Positions 18,105-26,733 of a stretch of 64,000 nucleotides of DNA are shown here, in pieces. The position numbers and the translations under genes were made by a program. This DNA is from an uncultured Acetatifactor sp. (GTDB taxonomy: Bacteria > Bacillota > Clostridia > Lachnospirales > Lachnospiraceae). The stretch is taken from the NCBI GenBank assembly GCA_910584865.1, contig CAJUCE010000026.1:8843-72842 (forward strand), given 5' to 3'. Positions within the stretch are counted from its first letter, which is position 1. Each line of letters starts with the position of its first letter. Under the pieces are notes generated by a model. The model saw only the letters and a program-made list of their open reading frames with translations. It had not been told where the DNA came from and searched no databases.

Positions 18105-18491
18105 GAATCTAATATACAGTTTAATGTTGGAATTGAAAAGGGGAAAATAAAAAGTGGCTTTGGGCGGTATGATGTGCTGTTGGAACCGAGACGATGTGCC
18201 GGAGATACGATATTATATAATGGCGAAAGAATTGCAATTACTAATAAAGGTGAAAGGGCTGTAGTTACAAATAATCGGGTAGACGCGATTATTATAGAAT
18301 TCAAAGTAAATAACCCGATAAAAGAGAAGACCTTGGAAGACACGGTGCAGGCGGCTCCGAGGCAGATTGAAGAGAAGGAGTATGCTGCAGTATTGTTGGA
18401 AAGAGGGTTTTCGGAAAACAAAATTCATAAATACGGTTTTACGTTTATCGGGAAACAGGTGCTGATAGGAGCTGCGGATTCGAGTCTTTGA
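18105..18491 (+). pseudogene. C-terminal PD-(D/E)xK nuclease-domain remnant of an AAA-ATPase-like protein
   Basis: The frame reads ESN, then SGFGRYDVLLEP, AIIIEFKVNNPIKEKTLEDT and QIEEKEYAAVLLERG, ending KYGFTFIGKQVLIG before TGA 18489-18491. This matches the C-terminal PDDEXK_9 (DUF1703) nuclease-like domain of clostridial AAA-ATPase-like proteins, including the catalytic D and E-F-K. The ATPase part (about 400 residues) is missing and no start codon or SD is present. A segment of about 33 residues is inserted between RYDVLLEP and the IIIEFKV strand. The remnant sits between the promoter side of the two-component genes and the DUF234 ATPase. It is probably non-functional. Confidence 0.6.
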
Positions 18492-18510
18492 AGCATGCCG
18501 TCTGTTATAG

Positions 18511-19911
18511 TTATGCTTCAAAGTCATGAAACAGAACCACATCGTCACGCTCTGCCGCAAGGGCCTGTAGTTCATCGGTGAAGCCTTCCGCACTGAACAG
18601 CACATACCATGTCCTGCGTCTTTTCTGTTCCCAGGGAACATGCTCCGCTTTTTCTTCCAGTTCCCGCAGGATATTACTGCCCATCAGTTCCCGCCAGTAT
18701 TTGCACTCTCCCAGAATCAGATTTTTTCCTTCTGGATCCACTGCCGCAATATCGATTTCTGTTTTTGCGTCCCAATAGCGTCCCAGTTTTGAAAAATGGA
18801 ACGGCCATGTATCCTCTGCGTTCAGCTGCCACATTCTTTCGCGGCATACATCCTCATAGACAAAGGAAATATGGCGGCTGACCAGGGTCTCGCGTATCTT
18901 TTTCGCAACTATCTGGCTATGGCCGCTTTCAATAAAGCTCTTGTTCGGGTATACAAAGGCAAACCAGAAACGCAGATAATTGTCTTTGATTTTATAAAGT
19001 CCTTTTTTGCTTTTTTCAGGAGTGTCCTCTGTAACAGGAACCTCCCGCTCCACAATATCCAGATCCATTAAGGTTTTCAGATACTTGGTGAGACTTGTGG
19101 ATTTGATTTCCAGTACCGTGGATATGGCGGATAGCTTACTGTTGCCGGCGGCGATCGTCTTTATAATGGAAAAATAGCTTCCCACTTCACTGACTTCCTG
19201 CTGCAGCAGAAAATATGGTTCATCGTACAGATATCCCGAACGGTTTAACACGCATTCTTCAATGGCTTCATAGATGTCCCCGCTTCCGGAAAACAGCTCA
19301 ATATATTTCGGGACTCCGCCTGTTACCGCATACCTTTCGATCAGTTCTCTCCAGGGCTTTTCCGGATAAAATTTGTGATAGTGTTCAAAGGGAATCTGTT
19401 TCAGGCGTATCTGTGCTGTCCGCCTGCCATACAGGGGACTGCCGTATGCAAGAGTCTGAGATTCCATCATAGATATGAGGGAGCCGCAAAGGATGACCAT
19501 AACAGATCTGTCCTTCAATACCTCCTCCCAGATTCTCTGAAAAACAGACGGAAATGCAGGGTTCGCCTTGCCAAGATATTGAAATTCATCCAAGACAATA
19601 CAGGGTTTTGTGCCAAAGCCTTTGTCCATTATGGCTTTAAAAAGAATGTCCCAATTGTTCACGGCTGCATTTCGCAGGAGATCGTTGTCAAGGAACTCCG
19701 CAGCCTTCTCCTGAAAGGCAGAACGGTTTTGGGATTCAGATTCCTCACTGGCAAGAAAATACAGGGCTTTTTTGTCCTTGATAAACTCGGAAATCAGGGT
19801 GGTCTTTCCAACCCTGCGCCTTCCGTAAAGAATGACAAGGGAGCTTCCGTTCCTGTCATATTCTGTTTGCAGGGTTTCCATTTCCTGTTCGCGGTCTATA
19901 AAGTGTTCCAT
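18511..19911 (-). CDS. ATPase of the archaeal-type AAA / DUF234 family
   Basis: A 466-residue protein with Walker A LYGRRRVGKTTLI, Walker B PCIVLDEFQYLG and sensor-like VILCGSLISMM in the N-terminal half. A winged-helix segment (about residues 245-300) follows. A C-terminal DUF234 domain carries a PD-(D/E)xK-like core EIDIAAVDPEGKNLILGECKY. These proteins are common in archaea and anaerobic bacteria; function is unknown, though a role as a nuclease-linked or mobile-element NTPase has been suggested. The start ATG 19911 is fixed by AGGGAGG four bases upstream. It is followed by the remnant of a different AAA/nuclease gene on the opposite strand. Confidence 0.85.
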   Translation of the reverse strand: MEHFIDREQEMETLQTEYDRNGSSLVILYGRRRVGKTTLISEFIKDKKALYFLASEESESQNRSAFQEKAAEFLDNDLLRNAAVNNWDILFKAIMDKGFGTKPCIVLDEFQYLGKANPAFPSVFQRIWEEVLKDRSVMVILCGSLISMMESQTLAYGSPLYGRRTAQIRLKQIPFEHYHKFYPEKPWRELIERYAVTGGVPKYIELFSGSGDIYEAIEECVLNRSGYLYDEPYFLLQQEVSEVGSYFSIIKTIAAGNSKLSAISTVLEIKSTSLTKYLKTLMDLDIVEREVPVTEDTPEKSKKGLYKIKDNYLRFWFAFVYPNKSFIESGHSQIVAKKIRETLVSRHISFVYEDVCRERMWQLNAEDTWPFHFSKLGRYWDAKTEIDIAAVDPEGKNLILGECKYWRELMGSNILRELEEKAEHVPWEQKRRRTWYVLFSAEGFTDELQALAAERDDVVLFHDFEA

Positions 19912-19969
19912 AATACCTCCCTGTTTTCTTTTATTATACTTCAAATTATTATAATTTCAAGTATAAATA

Positions 19970-21553
19970 TCACAGATTATCAAACACCACCGTCTCTTTC
20001 TCCAGTTCTGCCACAACCTCCTGATTGACGCCCATGCGCCGGGTGATGTCCTCCATGTCGGCGGCCAGGCTTCTGGTGCTGCCTGCCATGCCTGCAATGC
20101 CGGACGCGCTTTCATCGATGGCTTTGTTGATGGTGCCGATGGAATCCGCAATGCCGGATATGGAGTGGTTCAGGTTCTGGGTCTGCCCGTGGAACTCATC
20201 CATGGTACGGCGGATGTAGGCGGCATCTTCCTTATACTGGTGGCCGGATTCCACGAATGTCTGGAATTCCTTCAAAACAGATTGACTCATATAGTCAATC
20301 ATCTGCCGCGCATGATCGGAGAGATTGTAGACGGAGGCGGTGACCACATCGTTGATTTCCTGGATGCGGGCCGCGGTTTCCTGGGTGGAATTGGATAGTT
20401 CCCGGATTTCCCGGGCCACCATGGCAAAGCCCTTTCCCGCGTCTCCCGCGTTGGCGGCTTCCACGGACGCGTTCAGGGAGATGAGCCTGGTCTGCTGGGC
20501 GATGGTGAGGATATCGCCGGTGAGGGATTTGATCTGGTTCACGCTTCTGCTTTTTTCGATGGCATCGTTGAGGGAATGTAGGATTTCCTCTGTCTTGGCC
20601 CCGGCGGCTTGTGCGCTGTTCTGGGCGGATTGCTGCATGTCGTCCGCCCGGGCGTTCATCTGGGCGGTGTAGGCGGTAATGTTGCTGCATTCCTCCGTGA
20701 TGGAGCTGACCTCCTGGCGGACATTCCCTGCGCCCTCGTTGATGGCGGATACATTTCCGGCAACCTCCTGGAATGCGGTGGAAAGCTGTCCTGCCAGGGC
20801 GGAAAGGCCTGCGGCGCTTTTCCGGGAGGCATGGGTTTTCTTCAGCACTTCCCCCGTCATGCCGTTGATGCGTCCCGAGCTTTCCTGGATTGTCTTCAGT
20901 ATATTTTTGATGGGGATCACGACGTAAACGGAAATCAGCCGGAAATCAGCCAGTACCAGAAGGATACAGGCAAGGGCGGCTGTGATGCCCACCGCCAGGG
21001 AGATCAGGTATACTGTGGAGAGATGGGATCTGGCCTCCCGGGTCTGGGCGTTGAAGGATGCGTTCAGGGCGTCGATATCCGCTCTCATGGCATCGGCGTA
21101 CTCCGCCACATCGCCGTTGGCCAGGGCATAGGCGTCCTGGGTCTTGTGGCCTGCACTGGCGCATACCAGGTGGACGAGGGCATGTTTGAATTCGGCGTAA
21201 TTGTCCAGAAGGGATTCGTACCGGGCCCTGTCCTTCTGTATGACAAAAGCCTCGTACTCCGAGAGCCTGTCGTCCAGAAGCGATTCCTCTTCCTTGATTT
21301 GTTGGACCAGGAGGATCATGGTATTATAATCTGTAGCTACAATGTGGCTTAAGGCCATCTTGTGAATTTCCATGGAGTCCTGGCAGATTTCGGCCAGCCG
21401 CTCCTTGCCTTCCATATAGTCGTCCGCGATGTTGGAGGCGCTTGCGTTTACGTTGCGGATATTGAGGACGGACAGGATGTTGGACAGCAGCGCCACGATG
21501 CCAAGCAGGGCGATGGGGAGGATCAGGCGGTGTTTTAAGCTGATATTTTTCAT
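19970..21553 (-). CDS. Methyl-accepting chemotaxis protein
   Basis: A 527-residue transmembrane chemoreceptor. A first helix (about residues 9-30), a mostly helical outside domain of four-helix-bundle type (about 31-185), a second helix (about 186-208) and a HAMP-like segment beginning VVIPIKNILKTI lead into the signalling coiled coil. The hairpin tip reads IAQQTRLISLNASVEAANAG, followed by GKGFAMVAREIRELS. It would signal to CheA/CheW, which are not in this window. ATG 21553 is preceded by AAGGAG 11 bases upstream. It is monocistronic. Confidence 0.93.
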   Translation of the reverse strand: MKNISLKHRLILPIALLGIVALLSNILSVLNIRNVNASASNIADDYMEGKERLAEICQDSMEIHKMALSHIVATDYNTMILLVQQIKEEESLLDDRLSEYEAFVIQKDRARYESLLDNYAEFKHALVHLVCASAGHKTQDAYALANGDVAEYADAMRADIDALNASFNAQTREARSHLSTVYLISLAVGITAALACILLVLADFRLISVYVVIPIKNILKTIQESSGRINGMTGEVLKKTHASRKSAAGLSALAGQLSTAFQEVAGNVSAINEGAGNVRQEVSSITEECSNITAYTAQMNARADDMQQSAQNSAQAAGAKTEEILHSLNDAIEKSRSVNQIKSLTGDILTIAQQTRLISLNASVEAANAGDAGKGFAMVAREIRELSNSTQETAARIQEINDVVTASVYNLSDHARQMIDYMSQSVLKEFQTFVESGHQYKEDAAYIRRTMDEFHGQTQNLNHSISGIADSIGTINKAIDESASGIAGMAGSTRSLAADMEDITRRMGVNQEVVAELEKETVVFDNL

Positions 21554-21695
21554 GTTGGGCAGCACTCCTTATTTAACTGTAAATTGATGTATCTATACCG
21601 TTCCAAGAGTTCACCGTTTTTGATGACAATAGTATGTAATACCGAATGTAATGACTGAAGCAGCAGAAACTGTATGCAGGCAGATCGGGCGTTGT

Positions 21696-21807
21696 GCAGG
21701 CTGTGAAGTCCGAAGCCGGTATTGGGGAAACCGTGTATGGACAGCATTAGATTCTACAGGCTGTGAAGCCTGAAGTCGATATTGCGTAAACTGCGCACAG
21801 ACGGCAT
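21696..21807. repeat. Diverged direct repeat of about 52 bp with 60-bp period
   Basis: Copies at 21696-21747 and 21756-21807 share GCAGGCTGTGAAG and the following bases with scattered differences. A weaker third copy may precede at about 21650-21690. The repeat lies between the chemoreceptor start and the solute-binding protein end, outside any convincing gene. Confidence 0.6.
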
Positions 21808-21819
21808 GGGAAGATGCGG

Positions 21820-23091
21820 TCATGGCGCAATAATGCCTGCAACCATAGTGTCCAGCAGCTCCTGAAGACTTTTTCCGGAAGGGTTTCCCGCCAGAATCTC
21901 CTCGGTAAAGTTGGTGACCGGCTCCCAAAAATTTCCGCCGATGCGTTGCAGGCAGGAGTACTCCGACTGCTCCAGAAGCGCGGCGATGGCAGGGGAAGCC
22001 TGAACCTCCCGGGAAGCGGCCGTCTTTTTATTGGAAGGCCCCTGCCCTCGCATTTCAAAGCGCAGCTCCTGATTTTCCTCACTGGTAATCCATTCCGCAA
22101 GCCTGGCCGCCCAGTCCCTGTGCGGGGAATACGCATTCACGCCGATGAGCTTGTAGCCGGAAAAGGATGCCATCTGAACCTGCTGTCCCGCGCAGGCATA
22201 GGAAGGCAGTTTTGCGGCCCCGAAGGCATCGCCCCAGGCCTCTTCCACGGTTACCGCGTTCCAGGCGCCGCTGATTCCGGCTACGATAGAGCCGTTTTTG
22301 ACTCCTTCCACAAAACCGGCGTCGTCCGTGCTCAAAAATCCCGGGTGCCTGGCCATGGTCGTCATGGCTTTTGCCACATCGGTTCCCTTGATGTCGCCTT
22401 CCGTGTCGTTCCAGGTACAGTAATTCGTAATGCCGTCATCGTTGAGCCCCAGGGTGAGGCCGGTATTGCCGAACAGGGCGTATACATACCATCCGGAAGA
22501 CCATTCCATGGAAACTTTCCTGCCCGAATCTCCGGCAATGTCCAGCATCCTGTCCCAGGAAAGGATGTCTTCCGGAGAGAAATATTCTTTATTATAATAT
22601 AGAAAATAACCGTTGTCCGCAGTCAGGGGATAGGCGTACAGGGTGTCGTTGACACTGGCTGCTGAGACGGCTTCCGGCAGGTTCGCTGCCCGCAGAGCTT
22701 CCGCGTTTTCTACAGGATCCAGGGCCCCTGATGCCACCAGTGTGTTCAGCTGGTCATCCGCAAACGCAAAAACGTCAGCGCCGTTTTCCAGGTCAGCAAT
22801 CAGCGCATCGGTACAGTGGCTTTCGCTCTGGGGCTCATATGTAATCCGGAAGTCGGCTTCGCCCCGGTATTTTTCCTGGAATTCGTCTAAGATCCGGTTT
22901 AGAAGTTCTTCATCCTCGGCCGCGCCCCAGACCGTCAGCTCCACCGGGCCGGAGGTGGGGGAAGAAAAATTTTCTCCATCGGAAAGAATTTCTCCGTTGG
23001 AAGGGGATGAATTTTCTTCGCCTCCGCATCCGCACAGAGAGGCGGTCAGCAGAAAGAGGGCGGGAAGGAATAAGTGGAATTTTCGTTTCAT
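21820..23091 (-). CDS. Extracellular solute-binding lipoprotein (sugar ABC transporter, family 1)
   Basis: A 423-residue binding protein with a lipoprotein signal ending LCGC and a Ser/Asn-rich linker before the folded part, which starts VELTVWGAAEDEELLNRI. The pattern DVFAFADDQLNTLVASGALD and PLTADNGYFLYYNKEYF is typical of maltose/oligosaccharide-binding proteins (SBP_bac_1). It captures a sugar and hands it to a membrane permease. No permease genes lie next to it, so the rest of the transporter is elsewhere or lost. The divergent gene is a GH31 fragment, consistent with a former glycan-use locus. Confidence 0.9.
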   Translation of the reverse strand: MKRKFHLFLPALFLLTASLCGCGGEENSSPSNGEILSDGENFSSPTSGPVELTVWGAAEDEELLNRILDEFQEKYRGEADFRITYEPQSESHCTDALIADLENGADVFAFADDQLNTLVASGALDPVENAEALRAANLPEAVSAASVNDTLYAYPLTADNGYFLYYNKEYFSPEDILSWDRMLDIAGDSGRKVSMEWSSGWYVYALFGNTGLTLGLNDDGITNYCTWNDTEGDIKGTDVAKAMTTMARHPGFLSTDDAGFVEGVKNGSIVAGISGAWNAVTVEEAWGDAFGAAKLPSYACAGQQVQMASFSGYKLIGVNAYSPHRDWAARLAEWITSEENQELRFEMRGQGPSNKKTAASREVQASPAIAALLEQSEYSCLQRIGGNFWEPVTNFTEEILAGNPSGKSLQELLDTMVAGIIAP

Positions 23092-23577
23092 GGTATTCTC
23101 CGTGTATATAGCATATTTTATGTACTATTTTAACATTATTTCAGATTGTTTGCAATTATTTTTCCTTTTGCGGAGTTCTTTGTGGGCCTCTTTTGCGAGG
23201 CCCTTTTACGAGACCCTCTGGGACAGGCCGCTGTCAAGCCAGCCGCTTCGATTGCAAGGCCGCCTGATTGGCTGCCCGGGATTGTTCATGCAAAATGCGC
23301 ACGGAAACGCCTTGCGGAGGCACCGGGTGCACAGTAACTTTGTCACTTTATGCAAAATCGGATAATGGAAATCACTGTACAAATCCTCCCAATTCAATAC
23401 AGTCCGGATATCCATTGTAAAGAACCGGAAAAAGTTATATAATCAAAGATGTAAATCAAGATTTGGGGAAACGATTCGAAAAATTTCCGTATGGCGGAAA
23501 ACGCTTTGTCACTGGATTGCAGCACAGGGCTTCGGTATTTTGAAAAACGATGACATATATTTTGCAGGAGGCAGTAC
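23092..23577. other. Intergenic region with promoter and hairpin
   Basis: No gene is evident in these 486 bases. A 7-bp G/C stem followed by TTTT (GGGCCTC / GAGGCCC, 23184-23203) is terminator-like on the plus strand but has no gene before it. A good promoter lies at 23415-23443. An imperfect palindrome GGAAACGATTCG at about 23465 resembles a catabolite-response element but deviates from consensus. Confidence 0.4.
23415..23443 (+). promoter_or_regulatory. Sigma-A promoter upstream of the GH31 fragment
   Basis: TTGTAA (23415-23420) and TATAAT (23438-23443) with a 17-base spacer. It lies 134 bases before the GH31 start. Confidence 0.6.
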
Positions 23578-24453
23578 ATGAGATACGAGGCCACGGGATG
23601 CTTTGATTTGAAGGGCTGCACCGTGGATCTGCGCCATGTGAATGCAAAGTGCGCAATGCCCTTCGTGTATTCCTCCCTGGGGTACGGCTTCCTGTGGAAT
23701 ATGCCGTCCACGGGAACCTGCGAGCTGGCCTGTAACCGGACCCGGTGGAGCAGCGACTGCATGCGGCAGATGGATTATGTGGTGATGGGAGGAAGCCCGG
23801 CAGAGGTGGCGGAGACCCTGGCGGATCTGACCGGGCATGCCCCTATGATGCCGGATTGGTGCATGGGTTTCTGGCAGTCCAGGCTGCGGTATGAAACCCA
23901 GGAGGAAGTGCTGCGGGTGGCAAGGCGGTACCGGGAACTGGGAATTCCGCTTGACGTAATTGTGATAGATTATTTCCATTGGACAGAGCAGGGGGATTAC
24001 AAGTTTGATCCCGCCTACTGGCCTGACCCAAAAGCAATGGCGGAGGAGCTCCATGCCATGGGGGTGAAGCTGATGGTGTCCATGTGGCCCACCGTCAACG
24101 AAAAGAGCGAAAATTATGGGGAAATGCTGGAGTGGAATCTCCTGATCCGGACGGCCAGCGGATCCAACCGAATCTATGAGTTCTACGGCCCCCAGGCGGA
24201 GATCGATCCTACCAATCCGGACACCAGGGAATTCGTCTGGGCGAAGCTGAAGGAAAATTACATAGACCAGGGCGTGGACTGTCTCTGGTTTGACGAGGCG
24301 GAGCCGGAGATTCATCCGGAGCATTTCGACAATCTGGTGCTTTCTTTGGGAAACGGGGATGAGGTGGGGCTTCTGTATCCCTATTATTATGCGAAACTGG
24401 TGTATGACGGCATGAGGGCGGAGCGGCGCAATGTAGTGTATGGGGGATTGTGA
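23578..24453 (+). pseudogene. GH31 glycosidase fragment (catalytic-core part only)
   Basis: The 291-residue frame contains the front half of a GH31 (alpha-glucosidase/alpha-xylosidase) catalytic barrel: FDLKGCTVDLRHVNAKC, SSLGYGFLWNMPSTGT, GFWQSRLRYETQEEVLRVAR, IDVIVIDYFHW-like DVIVIDYFHWTEQGDYKFDP and the nucleophile region DCLWFDEAEPE. It lacks about 180-200 residues at the N-terminus and stops at RRNVVYGGL, just before the acid/base region, so a normal enzyme of 650-770 residues is truncated at both ends. It still has its own SD (AGGAGG 23566-23571) and a promoter upstream. It is therefore probably expressed but unlikely to be a functional hydrolase. Confidence 0.75.
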
Positions 24454-24602
24454 AAGCCCTGTGCAGATTTCAACTAATAGAAACCGCCGTGCGTGAGCGA
24501 TTTGAACAGGACAGAATTAGAAATAATCATAGGAATGATAAGGGAATCTTTTATATCCATGGAAGACTATAAGACAGAATATTATGACAGGAGGAAAAAG
24601 AA

Positions 24603-25566
24603 ATGTTTCTATGTCCCAAATGCAAAAGTACAATGACCTTGCCTGCCTGCGGCTGCGGGTACAGGGCTGTGCGCAGGGAAGGTGTGTGGCAGCTGTCAGA
24701 TATGCCGGATATGGTCACAGACGGAGACGGGGATAAGTATATCGGCTATGAGCACATCGGAAAAGCTATTCCGGAGCCCGCCGGTATCTGATTGAGGAGA
24801 GGGATGCTCTGTTCGCAGGGGAAGTGGCAGGGATGACCGGGGAGGGCGTCCTGTTGGATCTCGCCTGCGGTGACGGCTGTCTCACAGTGCCCTGCGCTGC
24901 GGAAGGCGCCCATATCATCGCGGGGGATATTTCCAACAGTATGCTGTCCCTGTTGCAGGAGCGGGCGGCGCACCTGGGGATATCCCTGGAGAATGTGACG
25001 CTTTGCCGTATGAATGCTCTTGACATACCGCATGAATGCGAGAGTGTTGACACGGTTGTGGCGGACAGTGTGCCCCATCTGATTCCAATCCGGAAAAGGT
25101 ACTCTCCGAAATCTGCCGCGTGCTGAAACGGGGAGGGCGCTTTATCTGCAGGGATGACCGTCCCGGGCAGAGCGGGGACAGCGGCTTTGACAACAGCCGA
25201 TACAACCAGATTGTCAACATCCTATATTCCGGGTACTGGAGCAGGCTTATGAATCAGGGCATCTCCCCCACAAGGTATAGTTGGAAATTTGACCGGGAGA
25301 AGGCCTACGGCAGGTTGTTTGCGGGCAGGGAGGAGAGGGTTATCAGGAGGGGCGGCGTTTATGAGACAGCCCTGAAGGACGGGTTTCTGCCAAGGTTTGG
25401 CAGCCGGGGATTTTTGGATCAGACGAAGGTGCCCCAGGAGCTGCACCGGGAGGCGATGGAGGGCATGCGGGCAGAATTCCGGGAGCGGTTCGGGGAAGAT
25501 TTTGCGGAGACCTGTTTCAGGGGTGTGGAGGATGACCTGGTGATTACCATTTATACGAAGGAGTGA
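24603..25566 (+). pseudogene. SAM-dependent methyltransferase with N-terminal zinc ribbon, two frameshifts
   Basis: Three frames in series make one class I methyltransferase. The first part has a four-cysteine zinc-ribbon-like start (FLCPKCKSTMTLPACGCGYR). Near 24761-24764 one A appears to be missing from an A run, after which the next frame gives YLIEERDALFAGEVAG and the SAM-binding motif VLLDLACGDGCLTVP. Near 25079-25081 a second single-base loss shifts to the frame reading NPEKVLSEICRVLKRGGRF (post-motif of the Rossmann fold) through the C-terminus at 25566. The intact protein would be about 320 residues. Substrate unknown. Both lesions could be true mutations or base-calling errors. Confidence 0.75.
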
Positions 25567-25719
25567 ACAGGGCTGTCGAAAGAAAGGAATTTGGACAAAA
25601 AGAAATGCGGTGGAGTCCGGGTGTAGGTAGGCATGGACGGATATCTTGAAGTCTGCTGCGGGAGTGCTTTATTATAGGGGAGCGGCAAGGATTACAGGGA
25701 GAAAAGGAGGAGGTTTGCG

Positions 25720-26418
25720 ATGAATGCGATGAAAAAGAGGGTTTTAATTACAGGGTTTGAGCCTTTCGGCGAGGATACAGTGAATGCCTCCTGGGAAGCG
25801 GTGAGCCGGCTGGAGGGGCGTGTGGGGGACTGGGAGGTGGAAAAGCTCCTGGTGCCCACGGTATTTGGGGAGGCTGCAAAGAAGGTTCTGGAGGCGGCCC
25901 GGGAGCTGCAGCCGGATGTGATACTCTGCGTGGGGCAGGCAGGGGGCAGGGCCATGGTGACGCCGGAGATGGTGGCCATCAACCTGCGTGACGCTTCCAT
26001 AGAGGACAATGCGGGGAAGAAGCCCCGGGACGAGCCGGTGGCGCCGGGGGGACCCGTGGCGTATTTTGCGTCCGTTCCGGTGCGTAAGATCGTGGAGTCC
26101 GTGAAGGGCGGCGGTATCTCCTGCGGGATTTCCTATTCCGCGGGGGCGTATGTGTGCAATGATTTGTTCTACAGTCTGCGGCATCATTTTGAGGGAAGCG
26201 GGTTGAGAGTGGGATTTATCCATGTGCCCTGCCTGCCGGAGCAGGGAGGCAGCAAGGTTCCTGTGCCGCTGGAGCAGGGTGCCAGTAAGGTTCCCGTGCT
26301 ACCGGAACAGGGTGGTGACAAGCGTTCCGTGCCGCCGGAGCAGGGAGGTGGCAAACGTCCCGGCATGCCGTTGGAGGATATTGTGCAGGCACTCCGTCTT
26401 GCAGTCCGGGCACTGTGA
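25720..26418 (+). CDS. pcp: Pyrrolidone-carboxylate (pyroglutamyl) peptidase with repeat insertion
   Basis: Removes N-terminal pyroglutamate from peptides. The 232-residue protein has the C15 catalytic triad Glu83 (TPEMVAINLRDA), Cys146 (YSAGAYVCND) and His168 (VGFIHVPCLPEQ), and the substrate-pocket start LITGFEPFGEDTVNAS. After HVPCLPEQ, where relatives go straight on to a segment like PGMPLEDIVQAL, this protein has three extra 11-residue units derived from LPEQGGSKVPV, encoded by a 33-bp tandem repeat. The insertion follows the catalytic histidine closely and lies at a surface loop. Whether activity survives is unknown. SD AGGAGG fixes ATG 25720. Confidence 0.93.
   Translation: MNAMKKRVLITGFEPFGEDTVNASWEAVSRLEGRVGDWEVEKLLVPTVFGEAAKKVLEAARELQPDVILCVGQAGGRAMVTPEMVAINLRDASIEDNAGKKPRDEPVAPGGPVAYFASVPVRKIVESVKGGGISCGISYSAGAYVCNDLFYSLRHHFEGSGLRVGFIHVPCLPEQGGSKVPVPLEQGASKVPVLPEQGGDKRSVPPEQGGGKRPGMPLEDIVQALRLAVRAL
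26233..26364 (+). repeat. Four 33-bp tandem repeats inside pcp
   Basis: Units at 26233-26265, 26266-26298, 26299-26331 and 26332-26364 encode LPEQGGSKVPV, PLEQGASKVPV, LPEQGGDKRSV and PPEQGGGKRPG. They are diverged, so the expansion is not recent. The frame is preserved throughout. Confidence 0.9.
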
Positions 26419-26448
26419 AGATAGCGTTATCTGCAGCACCGCAGATAT

Positions 26449-26556
26449 TTACCGGTCTTTCCTCCAGTAGGAATGCAGGCCATAGTTAAAGAACTTCGCA
26501 TCCCGCGGTACCTGGGTAAGAGCATGGAAAATATTGGCGAAATCACCTGCGGACAT
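26449..26556 (-). pseudogene. Possible C-terminal gene remnant (35 codons)
   Basis: On the minus strand a frame from ATG 26556 to TAA 26449 encodes a protein-like sequence including FANIFHALTQVPRDAKFFNY and ending SYWRKDR. There is no ribosome-binding site, and stops lie immediately upstream in the same frame. It looks like the tail of a lost gene, but I recognise no family. Confidence 0.25.
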
Positions 26557-26621
26557 AAAAGTCATTATCTAGGTTAAAGGAACTGAGGATGCTGAAGAGC
26601 CGGCTAACTGCCCCTGGGATG

Positions 26622-26690
26622 AAAACTCCCGCAGGAATCAAAGGCTTCCCGTTTTTATCGGGATCCCGTTTTCCTGCGGGAGTTTTTCTC
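26622..26690. terminator. Strong bidirectional terminator between pcp and tldE
   Basis: Arms AAAACTCCCGCAGGAA and TTCCTGCGGGAGTTTTT form a long stem with an internal smaller hairpin (CCCGTTTTTATCGGG). T runs on the plus side and A runs on the minus side allow termination of both convergent genes. Confidence 0.8.
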
Positions 26691-26733
26691 TTTGCACAGT
26701 CCTGTAAGGGAGCCGTGTAAAACCTTTTTAAGT

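Noticed and set aside
23462..23482. Catabolite-response element (cre) upstream of the GH31 fragment
   Set aside because: Only a partial match to the TGWAANCGNTNWCA consensus; not strong enough to call as a site.
26419..26621. Riboswitch between pcp and tldE
   Set aside because: The region is downstream of both convergent genes, so no gene would be regulated by it.
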